Part shown: positions 24,005 to 34,800 of the stretch, in pieces
Numbering within the stretch: position 1 is the first letter of the stretch
How the letters are laid out: every line of letters starts with the position of its first letter
Translations under genes and position numbers: made by a program
From: an uncultured Bacteroidota bacterium
GTDB taxonomy: Bacteria > Bacteroidota > Bacteroidia > Chitinophagales > Chitinophagaceae
NCBI GenBank assembly: GCA_903904855.1
Contig: CAIVEH010000189.1
Span: 1 to 46,572, forward strand
Length of the DNA stretch: 46,572 bases
Direction of reading: 5' to 3'
Notes under the pieces: model-generated
What the model was told of the DNA's origin: nothing
Seen by the model: the letters and a program-made list of their open reading frames with translations, nothing else
Database searches by the model: none

Positions 24005-24967
24005 ATGATTTTAGTAACAGGCGCGAGCGGTTTTTTAGGCAGGCATCTTGTCCGGTATTTATCGGCCAGGGGGTTGCAGGTTCGTGCCCTTTATCACAAT
24101 CATCCGCCTGGCGCCAATTTAACTGCCTTGCCTGGGATATCCTGGATGTACTGCGATCTGCTCGATATTTTTGATGTTGCTGAGGCAATGCAGGGAATAA
24201 CCGAAATCTATCATTGTGCAGCCATAGTATCTTATGATCCCGCCCAGCGCGACAAAATGCTGCACTTCAATCCAGAGAGCACTGCCAATGTTATTAACCA
24301 GGCATTAGAGCAGGGCCTCAGGAAAATGGTTTATGTTAGTTCCATAGCGGCAATCGGCCGCAGTGGCATTGCTGGTAAAGAATTGACCGAAGAAGAAGAA
24401 TGGGGTGAAAGCAATTACAATTCAGCCTATGGCATGAGTAAATACCTGGCCGAAACTGAGGTTTGGCGGGGTATAGGTGAGGGGCTTAATGCGGTTATTA
24501 TCAATCCGGGCATCCTTTTAGGCGTATGCGAAGACCGGGACCCACCTGCTCAGTTATTGAAACTGGCGGGCAGCGGATTCCCTTACTATACAGAGGGTAC
24601 AACTTCCTGGGCCGATGTAAGCGATGTTGTTTCTATAATGTTCCAATTGATGAATTCAGATGTGGCATCCGAACGGTTTATTATCAGTTGCGGCAATTAC
24701 AGCTATCGCGAAATTATTGCAGCAATGGCCAAAGCCATGAACACGAAACCCCCATATCGGCTGGCTGGCCCGTTTCTTGCCGGCTTGGCATGGCGCTGGA
24801 GTAAATTAAAAAGCAGTATTACTGGTGCCCCACCTTTAATAACCCGCGAAACAGCGCAAAATGCTGTTCAGGTCACTTTATACAATACTGAAAAGTTAAT
24901 TAAATTTTTCCCCGGCTTTTCATATAAACCTGTAAAACAATCAATTGAGGATATGATTATCAGGTAA
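24005..24967 (+). CDS. NAD-dependent epimerase/dehydratase (extended SDR)
   Basis: This 320-aa product has the Rossmann glycine motif T-G-A-S-G-F-L-G at the very N-terminus (MILVTGASGFLGRHLV) and an active-site Y-x3-K in YGMSKYLAE, with the upstream serine stretch VYVSSIAAIG. This is the extended short-chain dehydrogenase/reductase family, which epimerises, dehydrates or reduces nucleotide sugars or related carbonyls. A frame opening at 23948 would add 19 residues derived from the palindrome repeats, so I prefer the ATG at 24005, where the fold begins. No sugar-biosynthesis neighbours are present, so the substrate is open. Confidence 0.87.
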   Translation: MILVTGASGFLGRHLVRYLSARGLQVRALYHNHPPGANLTALPGISWMYCDLLDIFDVAEAMQGITEIYHCAAIVSYDPAQRDKMLHFNPESTANVINQALEQGLRKMVYVSSIAAIGRSGIAGKELTEEEEWGESNYNSAYGMSKYLAETEVWRGIGEGLNAVIINPGILLGVCEDRDPPAQLLKLAGSGFPYYTEGTTSWADVSDVVSIMFQLMNSDVASERFIISCGNYSYREIIAAMAKAMNTKPPYRLAGPFLAGLAWRWSKLKSSITGAPPLITRETAQNAVQVTLYNTEKLIKFFPGFSYKPVKQSIEDMIIR

Positions 24968-25177
24968 CAAAAGTCGTTAAAAACCAAAACATTTTTTTTT
25001 TATTACCAAAAACAGTTGTAAACTTGCACCAAGGAAACAGAATTTGTTCCAGCCTTCATTCAATTTATCTGAAGATTCCTGATTGTTTTAACCAAGGCTT
25101 ATTTTTTTAATTAAATTTTCATTCAGCATTAACTATACTTATTTTTCAAAAAATAATTATTCAGAAAAATTACAAGC

Positions 25178-27235
25178 ATGCCTTACGATATTTTGCAATT
25201 AGATGATATGCTCATACCTGAGCTATTAGATGTAGCAGACAATTTAAAAATAGATAACGCCGGTTCTCTCGATAAAAAAGCCCTTGTTTATAAAATTCTG
25301 GATCAACAGGCTGCAAATAGCAGGCTGGCAGCTGATGAGGAACCAAAAAAGAAACGCGGACGTAAACCAAAAGATAAGTCTGCTGATATTGCCAAAGCCG
25401 AAGAAGCAATGGCTTTAATACCAGAGGAAGTTGCAGTTAAACCAGCTGAGGTTATCCAGGAGGTAAAGCAGGAAGAAATAATTGCTAAGGTAATTACAGA
25501 ACCTGTTTCGGAACCAGTTACTGTAAATATTCCTGAAGTAGTTGTTCCAATAATTCCTGAAGTTGCCTCTGAAGTTGTTTCTGAGCAGGTTGCAGAAGTT
25601 AAACCTCCTGTTGCTGATGCAGAGCATAACGATCCGCATGGTGATAAGAGGCGCAGGGCAAGAAAGCCTAAAGACGGCATGGCTCCCGATGCACTTCCGG
25701 TCAGGCCCGGCATTGACATCAACCAGCGGTCAGACATCAACACCTTCAATTCTCCCGCCCACAGATTTGAGCCGAGAAAAGATGCTCCCCCTCACAGGAC
25801 GGAAAGGCAGGACAGACCAGAACGACAGGATAGACCAGAGCGGCAGGACAGGCCTGCACGACCTGAAGTAAGAACCGATAACCGCCCTCAGCCATCCCCT
25901 TTCAGAAAGCCGGAACCCCTGCCTCAACCGCAGCCGGAACCTCAATCTGAAGCACAACCGGAAGTTATAGAAAATAGTGGCATTACCATGCCGGTAGAAT
26001 CGCCGGAGGTGCAGCCGCCACAGTTGCCTGTCGAAAATGAAAAGCCGCAGTTCACTCCGCAACAGCCTTTCAACAGGCCTCCCCGCCGTGAAGAAAAGCA
26101 AAGTACTTTTAATCTTGAATTTGAAGGAATAGTTGCCAGCGAAGGTGTCCTCGAAATGATGCCCGATGGTTATGGCTTTTTAAGGAGCAGCGATTATAAT
26201 TATCTAAGCTCTCCTGATGATATTTATGTTTCACCTTCACAAATAAAATTGTTCGGCCTCAAAACCGGAGATACTGTTAAGGGTAATGTTCGTCCGCCTA
26301 AAGAAGGTGAAAAATATTTTGCGCTGCTTAAAGTAGAGACCATCAACGGAAGATTGCCCGATGAGATCCGCGACCGCGTACCTTTCGATTATCTGACTCC
26401 GTTATTCCCTTACGAGAAACTGAGCCTTACTACTACCGGCAGTAATTACAGCACCCGCATTATGGACCTGTTTACGCCAATAGGTAAGGGGCAGCGCGGC
26501 CTTATTGTGGCGCAGCCCAAGACCGGTAAGACCATGCTGCTGAAAGAAGTGGCTAACGCTATTGCCGCCAATCATCCGGAATGTTACCTGATGATAGTGC
26601 TGGTAGATGAGCGCCCCGAGGAAGTTACAGATATGCAACGCAGTGTTCGTGCCGAAGTCATCGCATCTACTTTCGATGAACCTGCCGATAAACACGTTAA
26701 AGTCTCTACAATAGCCCTTCAGAAAGCCAAGAGGCTGGTAGAAGTAGGCCATGATGTGGTAATACTGCTCGACTCCATTACCCGCCTTGCCCGCGCTCAC
26801 AATACGGTAGCCCCTGCAAGTGGTAAGGTACTCAGCGGTGGTGTAGAAGCCAATGCAATGCAGAAGCCCAAACAGTTCTTCGGCGCTGCCCGTAAAATTG
26901 AGAATGGCGGTTCACTCACCATCCTTGCTACAGCTCTTATTGATACGGGTTCTAAAATGGATGAGGTAATCTTTGAAGAGTTCAAGGGAACCGGCAACAT
27001 GGAGTTGCAGCTAGATCGTAAACTGGCCAACAAACGCATCTATCCTGCCATTGATATTACTTCATCTTCTACCCGCCGCGATGATCTGCTCCTCGATAAG
27101 GATGTTCAGAATAAGATGTGGCTCCTCCGTAACCATATCGCCGATATGAATACAGATGAAGCAATGCACTTCCTGCTGCAGCAAATGAAAGGCACACGCA
27201 GCAATGAAGAGTTTCTGGCTACAATGAATAAATAA
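25178..27235 (+). CDS. rho: Transcription termination factor Rho with long disordered insertion
   Basis: Rho is the hexameric RNA-dependent ATPase/helicase that ends transcription. The 685-aa product has an N-terminal Rho_N helix bundle (about 1-45), a basic AT-hook-like [11 protein letters not shown], and then about 260 residues rich in Pro, Glu, Gln and Arg. Within that stretch ERQDRP is repeated exactly three times (209-226). The cold-shock RNA-binding domain follows ([20 protein letters not shown]), then the ATPase with Walker A A445-QPKTGKT and the ring motifs VDERPEEV and DSITRLARA. The insertion is typical of Bacteroidota Rho. It is preceded by a 210-bp AT-rich region with a T10 tract but no clear promoter, and followed by an intrinsic terminator. 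Confidence 0.97.
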   Translation: MPYDILQLDDMLIPELLDVADNLKIDNAGSLDKKALVYKILDQQAANSRLAADEEPKKKRGRKPKDKSADIAKAEEAMALIPEEVAVKPAEVIQEVKQEEIIAKVITEPVSEPVTVNIPEVVVPIIPEVASEVVSEQVAEVKPPVADAEHNDPHGDKRRRARKPKDGMAPDALPVRPGIDINQRSDINTFNSPAHRFEPRKDAPPHRTERQDRPERQDRPERQDRPARPEVRTDNRPQPSPFRKPEPLPQPQPEPQSEAQPEVIENSGITMPVESPEVQPPQLPVENEKPQFTPQQPFNRPPRREEKQSTFNLEFEGIVASEGVLEMMPDGYGFLRSSDYNYLSSPDDIYVSPSQIKLFGLKTGDTVKGNVRPPKEGEKYFALLKVETINGRLPDEIRDRVPFDYLTPLFPYEKLSLTTTGSNYSTRIMDLFTPIGKGQRGLIVAQPKTGKTMLLKEVANAIAANHPECYLMIVLVDERPEEVTDMQRSVRAEVIASTFDEPADKHVKVSTIALQKAKRLVEVGHDVVILLDSITRLARAHNTVAPASGKVLSGGVEANAMQKPKQFFGAARKIENGGSLTILATALIDTGSKMDEVIFEEFKGTGNMELQLDRKLANKRIYPAIDITSSSTRRDDLLLDKDVQNKMWLLRNHIADMNTDEAMHFLLQQMKGTRSNEEFLATMNK

Positions 27236-27258
27236 GTGAAGTTTTCAAAATAAATTTT

Positions 27259-27290
27259 ATCCACGATCTCCGGATCGTGGATTTTTTTTT
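27259..27290 (+). terminator. Intrinsic terminator of rho
   Basis: A perfect 10-bp stem ATCCACGATC/GATCGTGGAT (27259-27268, 27273-27282) closes a TCCG tetraloop of the stable UNCG class and runs into a T tract to 27290. It is a textbook Rho-independent terminator, 23 bp after the rho stop. Confidence 0.95.
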
Positions 27291-27395
27291 GCTGGCACTC
27301 ATCCATTCTCAACAAGAAGTATTCTTTATGCCAGCCCTTTAATCCCAATCAGGGGCGACCAAATTGAATTGCTATTAGATTTTTTATTTCCCGAT

Positions 27396-27447
27396 AGAGT
27401 TAAAATAATTAAGGCTGCCTGATGGCAGCCTTAATTATTTTAACTCT
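27396..27447. terminator. 24-bp perfect hairpin, likely bidirectional terminator
   Basis: Two 24-nt arms (27396-27419 and 27424-27447) are perfectly complementary around a TGAT loop. The stem has a GC-rich tip (GGCTGCC/GGCAGCC) and an AU-rich base, so it can act in both directions. It lies between the convergent rho and the 1295-aa adhesin gene, 14 bp after the latter's stop codon. Confidence 0.9.
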
Positions 27448-27460
27448 TCAATTCTGTAAA

Positions 27461-30400
27461 TTATCTGATCAATGTTACATCGCCCTTAGCTTCAATTGTT
27501 TTGCCACCGCAATCATACTTGAGGTAGTAGAAGTAAGTACCCATATCCTGCGGAACGCCATTAAAATTACCATCCCAGCTAACATCATTATTTCCGCCAT
27601 CAAATACGGTAACTCCCCAGCGATTTACTATCCGGAATTGATGGAAGGCATGGAAGCCTGACATGATTGGCCTGAAACGGGTGTTTATGGTCCCCTGGCC
27701 AGGTGTAAATGCATTCGGGAAAATTACCTGGCAGCAGGTCTCCGGATAAAAATCCTGGCTTGAGGTTGCATAGCAGCCAAATGGATCTGTTACTGTAAGT
27801 GTTACCGTACTCTTTGAATTGTCCATAGTACCCCAGATTATTGGTGTATTAATATTCTGGAAGTAGTTCGCTGGAGCCCATGCGTAAGAATAATTGTGAT
27901 TCCTGGTTTTTGCTTCAAATCTTACACTATCCTGCAGGCAGAAAATATTTGCCGAATCCTTGGCAAATGCCAGGAATGCCGGATCCGGATGTGGATGAAC
28001 ATTAACAGAATCATAGGCTGGTAAAGATTTACATCCTTCCTTCGATACTGAAGTAACAGTAATAACATGCAGACCACTATCTACCCACTTTATCTCGTAT
28101 GGCCCGCCGGAATTGGAGTTGCTGGCAATTATAGTTATAGCTTTTGAATTTGGCATCAGCACCTTGTCGATATACCAGGTAAATGCATAAGCCCCGCTGC
28201 TTGCTGCTGCAAGTGCCAGCTGAACTGTATCTCCAAGGCACACATCAGGTTGTGAGAAGTCTGCCATATAAGGTTGCTTTACAACATTAATACGCACAGT
28301 ATCGGTTGTTGAGCAGAAACCGCTGTCATCTGATACTGTCAGGTATACGTATTGGTTCTGGTTAGCTGTATCAAATTCAATAATGATAGTTGAATCATAG
28401 ATATTGGTACCTGCTGCTGCTTTGGCTCCTTCAGGCAACGTCCATGTATAAGCTGGCGCAAAAAGTTGTGGCCCGTAGTAAGACAGTCTTAATGAGTCAA
28501 ACTCGCACACGTAAGTATTGCTTACGTTAATGCTGAATACCGGCTTATAAATAATAGTAACATTTACCGCTGCACTATCACTTTCACACCCTGTTGCGTC
28601 ATTTGGCACTGTCTGACTGACATACCATGTAAACACGCCCGGAATTGTATCGGAGAATGGCATTGCATTGGTGTGTATTGAATTATAATACCAGTTCAGA
28701 TGCGAATTACCAATGCTGTCTACAAGGTCATTCATCAGATGAACAGGTGCATACTGGCAATATGCAGTATTCCTTGTTACCGGCATCGGTGGTTTAACCT
28801 TTATTACATTCATATCTATTGCACTATCACTTACACAGCCATAAATCGTTGTTTCAGTTACATAATATGCAACCGTATCTGGTGCAATATTAGTTGATGG
28901 TTGTGGAGTAACAGCTGTTCCAACAGTTACACCAGGACCATACCACAAGAATGGTGTTGGAGCTACCAGTGTGGTGCCTACGCCAGTAGTATCAGGTGTG
29001 GCCATTAGCGGCACAGGAGTCTGGAACTGGCAAATAGGTGTAGGCGTAATTATTGGCTTATGTGGTTTGGGGTGTATAGTAATAGTAACCGGATTCCTTG
29101 GACTCTCACAACCTGAATCAGTACGACTTATCCAGTAGTTATAAATACCTGCTACTGAAATTACAGGCAATGGTTCATTATTATTGCCTGGTGTACTGAT
29201 GAACGGAGTACCACCGGTAGCAGTGAAGTACCAGTTTACTGAATCCAGATAGGGTGTTACTGTAAGTGTATCGATAGTGCCAATAAACTGACAGTACTGC
29301 ATTGTGCCGGTAGCTGTTGGGGTCGATGGGGTGGTAATTACCCTTACCTTAAAGCTATCCCTTTTACTTTCGCAGGCACCTGATTTCTGGGCATAATAAA
29401 CAGTAGTAACTCCGGGTATTGTGGTGTTTACCGATGGCGGACTGGCCAGTGTATCACCCATTGGTACAATATTATTAGGGTACCATAATATTCGCCCGCC
29501 GGGCACAATACTATCTATGGTCCAGTCAACAAATGGTTGCCCCTGGCAATAACGTACAGGTCCGCTTACATGTGGCGCCCTTGGTTGCGGTATTATCCCT
29601 GCATCGGTATAGGCGGTATCTTTGCAGCCAAAAGGTGTTGTGGTGATTACTGTGTAAACACCTGTATCTATCGATATATACCCGGGCCGTGTCGGGTTCT
29701 GAAGTGTTGATGTAAATCCGGCAGGTCCGGTCCAGCTCCAGGTTTCCCCAAGCGTGTCAGGAGATGCCCACAGTAGCAGGGTATCCACCATGTTCTGGCA
29801 TAGTGGCGCGTTATTTGTTGCAGTAATTACAGGCTTATACTGAATGGTAACATGAATACTGTCTGTATCATGTATGCCTGCAATGGTTCTTACTACATAA
29901 TATTCTCCTGAATCCGCATAAGTGGCAGGATATTTGTAAGGATCCTCCAGTGTACTTGTAAACCCACCTCCTGCTTTATACCAATAAAAAGTGGCGCCGG
30001 TTGAGTCTGCAGTATACCTGAATTTCAGGGAATCCCCTGCGCATGGGCTGTTTACCCGTACATCGTTGCAGGTAAGTATTGTCAGGTACATAATCCGGGT
30101 AGCACAGGTTGCAGTATCAATACCTGTAATGGTATAGGTGATAATTGGAGGAAGTACTGTAGTAGTAATGGTATTGAAAACTCCGGTTGTAGAAGCAAGA
30201 CCAGTAGATGGAGTCCAGGTCCACTTACTCCAGGTCCAGCATCCATCTGCCCCATGTAGTATATCTGCAGGAATTGAAGTCGTTCCAGGTATTGCGCATA
30301 CGTTGAACGTATCATAAAGAGTACCTGGAGCAGTATTCGGTGCATAAGCTATTATTCCATCTACATCAAGTGCAGGATTAGGAAATGCGCTGTCAAACCC

Positions 30401-31348
30401 GGTTCTGCCATTATATATATACGCGTAAGAAACTACCGCACTGTCATTAGCCGCAATATTTCCAACATTAAATATCAAAACAATGCCTTCATCTGCATAA
30501 TTACTGTCATTAAGAACAGTTACTGTAGTGCCTGTACCAGATGTCCATATTTGCTGAGGAGTGTTTGAAGGATATAATCCGCCTATAACAGCACACTTTG
30601 CACGGCAATCTCTGGTGCCAAGTGCCAGCCAGCTGTTAGCCATAGTGAAAACACCGGTGTGAGCATAGGTACCTACCTCCACACTATGCCGCCAATCTTC
30701 GTTCTGGTGTATTATTACATTTTCAGTTGTTGATCCACCACCCCAATCTGATGTGTTATCTGGGTCGCATGTGCGCTCATACCATACACCGTTTATCGGA
30801 GCCGCTGTTGTATTGTACATTTTGGTAGTAACTACTACCCATGATGCCAGAGTATCTACCCTTGTTTCCTGAACAACATTCAGACCTGCAATAGCTCCTG
30901 TAAATGTTCCGCCTGCAGACCCTCCAGTGTTATAGTAGCCTGTAATTGATCCCGGAATAGAGAATGATCCGGTACATAATCCGCCTCCGGCCCAGTTGCG
31001 GTATTCTGTAGCTCCTACCTGCATTCCCCATCCTTCCTGAGGATATCCAGGTTGTGTGTAGGGACCCATAAGGCAAGGCGTACCTACAGCCCAACCATCA
31101 TGACCCCAGTCATAACTGGCATCCATCGCAGCGCTAGAGGTTGTACAAGTAGTAGTACAGCCGCAGGCTGGGTGCGCATGATAGGTGGCAGGCGAACTAC
31201 ACGTACCAAAGGCGCCCATGTTATCCACACCCACCTCAAGCCACTGGCCTTGTAAAAATACATTACCACCTACTATCTGGCCTGATGAGTTATTCCAGAA
31301 TGTAAAAGACAGGATTGTGAAAACCAGAAAAAAGTAATTTTTTTTCAT
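27461..31348 (-). CDS. T9SS-exported multidomain surface protein (type B sorting domain)
   Basis: The 1295-aa product has a signal peptide ending near NNSSGQ. An N-terminal domain of about 330 residues (VFLQG, EVGV, GAFG, YPQEGW and LGTRDCRAKC motifs) is shared with the 1006-aa neighbour. A long series of immunoglobulin-like/PKD-like repeats of about 80-90 residues follows, many with conserved YCQ or C-x-Y starts. The C-terminal domain contains VIFPNAFTPGQG, FRIVNRWGVTVFDG, SWDGNFNGVPQDMGTYFYYL and the end GDVTLIR, the gliding-motility-associated type B signal recognised by the type IX secretion system, so it should be exported to or anchored at the cell surface. It is AT-flanked and likely monocistronic. 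Binding partner unknown. Confidence 0.9.
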   Translation of the reverse strand: MKKNYFFLVFTILSFTFWNNSSGQIVGGNVFLQGQWLEVGVDNMGAFGTCSSPATYHAHPACGCTTTCTTSSAAMDASYDWGHDGWAVGTPCLMGPYTQPGYPQEGWGMQVGATEYRNWAGGGLCTGSFSIPGSITGYYNTGGSAGGTFTGAIAGLNVVQETRVDTLASWVVVTTKMYNTTAAPINGVWYERTCDPDNTSDWGGGSTTENVIIHQNEDWRHSVEVGTYAHTGVFTMANSWLALGTRDCRAKCAVIGGLYPSNTPQQIWTSGTGTTVTVLNDSNYADEGIVLIFNVGNIAANDSAVVSYAYIYNGRTGFDSAFPNPALDVDGIIAYAPNTAPGTLYDTFNVCAIPGTTSIPADILHGADGCWTWSKWTWTPSTGLASTTGVFNTITTTVLPPIITYTITGIDTATCATRIMYLTILTCNDVRVNSPCAGDSLKFRYTADSTGATFYWYKAGGGFTSTLEDPYKYPATYADSGEYYVVRTIAGIHDTDSIHVTIQYKPVITATNNAPLCQNMVDTLLLWASPDTLGETWSWTGPAGFTSTLQNPTRPGYISIDTGVYTVITTTPFGCKDTAYTDAGIIPQPRAPHVSGPVRYCQGQPFVDWTIDSIVPGGRILWYPNNIVPMGDTLASPPSVNTTIPGVTTVYYAQKSGACESKRDSFKVRVITTPSTPTATGTMQYCQFIGTIDTLTVTPYLDSVNWYFTATGGTPFISTPGNNNEPLPVISVAGIYNYWISRTDSGCESPRNPVTITIHPKPHKPIITPTPICQFQTPVPLMATPDTTGVGTTLVAPTPFLWYGPGVTVGTAVTPQPSTNIAPDTVAYYVTETTIYGCVSDSAIDMNVIKVKPPMPVTRNTAYCQYAPVHLMNDLVDSIGNSHLNWYYNSIHTNAMPFSDTIPGVFTWYVSQTVPNDATGCESDSAAVNVTIIYKPVFSINVSNTYVCEFDSLRLSYYGPQLFAPAYTWTLPEGAKAAAGTNIYDSTIIIEFDTANQNQYVYLTVSDDSGFCSTTDTVRINVVKQPYMADFSQPDVCLGDTVQLALAAASSGAYAFTWYIDKVLMPNSKAITIIASNSNSGGPYEIKWVDSGLHVITVTSVSKEGCKSLPAYDSVNVHPHPDPAFLAFAKDSANIFCLQDSVRFEAKTRNHNYSYAWAPANYFQNINTPIIWGTMDNSKSTVTLTVTDPFGCYATSSQDFYPETCCQVIFPNAFTPGQGTINTRFRPIMSGFHAFHQFRIVNRWGVTVFDGGNNDVSWDGNFNGVPQDMGTYFYYLKYDCGGKTIEAKGDVTLIR

Positions 31349-31840
31349 AAAAATTGTATTATAAAAACATAAAAAGTTATTAATTAAAGCAATGCTACTG
31401 CTTTTTCATGATTAGGGGTCTTAAAATTAATTAAGTTTTTGAAAAGTATTCTATTTTTTTCGTTTAATTCAACATATTTTCTAACAACTGTTAACTTTAT
31501 ATCTTATCAGACAGTAAAAAAGATAATTTTGGTTGGTATTTCCTCACATTAATATTAAATTAACATAATAATTTTATTATACCACTTGTTATTTTCCTGT
31601 TTTTTTGATCTTCCTGCCCTGAATTTTATTAACCGGCTATTCCTTAAAACAATAAAATCTCTAAATTATTCATCTCAGATTTGATCTTCAAAAATAGCAG
31701 ACAAAATTAATGAAATATTCATAATGTAATTGCCTCTGAATTAAATGGGATATTTTATCATTTGTTTTGTTCGTAAATTCTTAAACTATTTAAACTAACT
31801 ATCCCAAAATTGACATAGGTATTGCGATCCATTATCCCTG
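31349..31840. other. AT-rich intergenic region, no gene seen
   Basis: These 492 bp upstream of the 1295-aa adhesin gene are strongly AT-rich. Minus-strand strings TATTTTTG (31689-31696) and TAATTTTG at about 31702 match the -7 consensus but lack a -33 partner. There is no coding frame, hairpin or RNA gene that I can support. It probably holds the adhesin's regulatory region. Confidence 0.6.
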
Positions 31841-34800
31841 CTATCTTAATAAAGTTACATTACCTTGCCGGTGTTCCTTTTGCCCATCTTTAAAGGTTGC
31901 ATCAATAACATATACATAAGCGCCTTCTGGTTGATCAATATCATTAAACCTGCCATCCCAGCCTGCTCCTTCAATGTTTTTAGTTTCAAATATCAGTTGC
32001 CCCCAGCGGTTATAGATATCCATACTGAAGGTCGTAAGCCCTTTCGACAAATAATTCCGGGGGAAGAAATAGTCATTCAGACCATCTTTGTTTGGTGTAA
32101 ATACATTCGGTATATCCAGGTAGCAGTCATTTTTAACCCAGATAGTATCAGATGACTCACACCCGTTGATGGTTACTGTTACAGAATAAAATCCTGGAGT
32201 AGAAACAACAATCGAAGGGGTGGTCTGTCCGGTATTCCATTTCCAATGCGCGCCGGTTGTGCTGGTGTTATTCCCGTCATTCAGCGTAATAGGTATGTTA
32301 CCTGCGCAGATAGAAGTATCTGCCCCAAGATTAAGAATAGGTTCCGGGAAAATATTAATTGTTCTTTGTACAGAGGTATCCCGGCAAACTCTGTAATGGG
32401 CAGTCAGTGTTACTGTCTCTGTACCATAGTTATCATAAGAGTGCAGTACCGGATTAATATTTACAATACTGTCGCCATCACCAAAATTCCAGGTAACACC
32501 GGTCAATCCGATACTGGTATATATTCCTGTAAATGTTACTGATGTACTCCTGCACAATACGCTGTCAGTAACCCCTATACTTATTGCGCTGAGTGAATCT
32601 ACATATACTAATTCTGTGGCTGTATCATGGCAGGGAATAAAGTTTGTGGCTATCAGTTTTACTGTATAAACACCGGTTTTTGCATAGGTATAACTTGGAT
32701 TGGTATTAATACTGAAAGCCCCGTTACCAAAATACCACACATAACCCAGTCCGCTGCCAATGGATGTATTGGTGAAAGAAACAGGATCGTTCTGGCACAC
32801 TATATCAGGGCTGATGGTAAACGCAGCTTTTACCGGATGAATGAGTGGGATTGTATCCTTGGTACTATCCGAACACTGAGCGTTTATTGCTGTCAGGTTT
32901 ACAACAAAACTGTCTTGTGTTAAGAACACATGCTTCGGATTAGTAGAAGTATCATCAGTGCCATCACCGAAAGTCCATAGATACTTCAGAGCGCCTATAG
33001 AAGTATTGTCGAAATAAACAGTGTCGCCGTGGCACCCGTAATGAATGTTATAAGAGTATATGGGAACTATAGGGTTTAAAATGGTTACTGCAAAATAGTT
33101 TCTTGGTCCTTCACAGCCACTTACAGTCTGGCTGGCCCACACCGTATCAATACCGGTTATGGAAGTGTTCAATACAGGTGGAACGGGGTTCCCGATACCG
33201 CCGGTAGCCGCCGTATACCACAATATTCCAGTGCCGCCTGTGGTAAATGGCACAAATGGCTGGCCATTACAATACGGGCTAGGATCAAACAGGAATGGTG
33301 GTGGTGGCAAGGCAATAACATTTACCGTATCCGGAGCCCGTAAACTCTGGCAAAGCCCTATTGTTTCAGATACATAATATATGGTAGTACCCGGTGTGGT
33401 TGTTGATGGTGTTGGAGCAGTTGTACTGCCAACTCCTCCTGTAGGTGTAGTATACCAAAGCGCACCGGTACCACCGGCAGGCGGTATCAATGGAACTGCA
33501 ACTGCATCCTGGCAATAAGTAACCGGGGGAATAGCTGGTAGTGTAAAAGTTGCATGGTCAAAAACCATGTGATATACTATTGAATCGCAACCACCAGCTA
33601 TATTGGTACCTGTAATGGTATAGGTGAAGTTGGTGGTGATGCTGTCGTTATGAATGGTGAAAGAGGTACCACTGCCTGTTACAAAAGAATCAGGTACCCA
33701 CGTCCAGTGAAAGAATCCACCACCTGGCATCGACACTGTAACTGAATCTGGTGCATAGCTGCACAAATTTATTGTGTCACTCGAATCGAAGTGGGTTCCG
33801 TTTACATTGATTCCTCCGGGTTGTATGGAGTTAAGCGCACTATCAATATCTGCAGCATTCAGCACATATGCATAAGAAAGACTGGTACTGTCATAAGGCG
33901 CAATGGTGCCTACATTGAATACCAGGCCTATACCTACATCTTCAGTACTTGTAGAGCCAACAGCGTAAAGGTAACTATACGGGTAGGTAAGCTCATTATA
34001 AATAGAATCCGGGCTGAATCCGGGCGCTAATCCTGCTCCGTGAAATACAGTGCATTTTGCTCGGCAATCCTTAGTACCCAGACCAAGGTAGGCATTGGTA
34101 TGAGTGATTCCGGTGGCTGATACCAGTACTTTATTGCCTGGATTTGGCAATTGGTAGGTTATAGTGTTATTGGTTTGAAAATTACCCGCATCGCAAGCCC
34201 CGCCACCTGTTACGGTTTCTTCATTATCAGGGTCCACGGTCCTTATGTAATAGATGTTATCAACAGGTACGGCTGTTGTATTAACCATCACAACAGTTAC
34301 TGTAAAATACAGTTTATTGGTATCCAGTACTGTAGTCTGGCGTATATATAACGGACCATCAGTGCCCTCCCATATTCCTTTCAGTATACCACCCGAATTG
34401 CTGTAGCCAACATTTGTTCCGGTTAGCCCTCCTGTAAAGCCCGTAGTACCGGCAGTCTGATAGATTGGAATATAAGCATCCGATTCCGGGCCGCCTGTAA
34501 ACTTTATGGCCCATCCTTCCTGGGGATCGCCGGGAAGGTAAAAATCTCCGAAATAGGGAGGTGTGCCTGTTGTCCACCCATCAGAGCCGTAATCTGCAAC
34601 AAACCCTATGAAATTTGCACTTGTAGTTGATGATGCTGCAGCAGGGTCCCAGAAATTAAAGGTACATCCGCCCAGATTCGGATGGAATCCTGCCGGAGCA
34701 GGTAATGTACTGCCATAGCCACCATTAGGGGCAACTCCTATTTCAACATAATGCCCCTGGAGGAAGACATTATCTCCTACCAATTGCGCCTCTGTATTTC

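Noticed and set aside
24988-25002. T10 tract before rho as an intrinsic terminator
   Set aside because: No stem-loop precedes it, so it fails the basic requirement for intrinsic termination.
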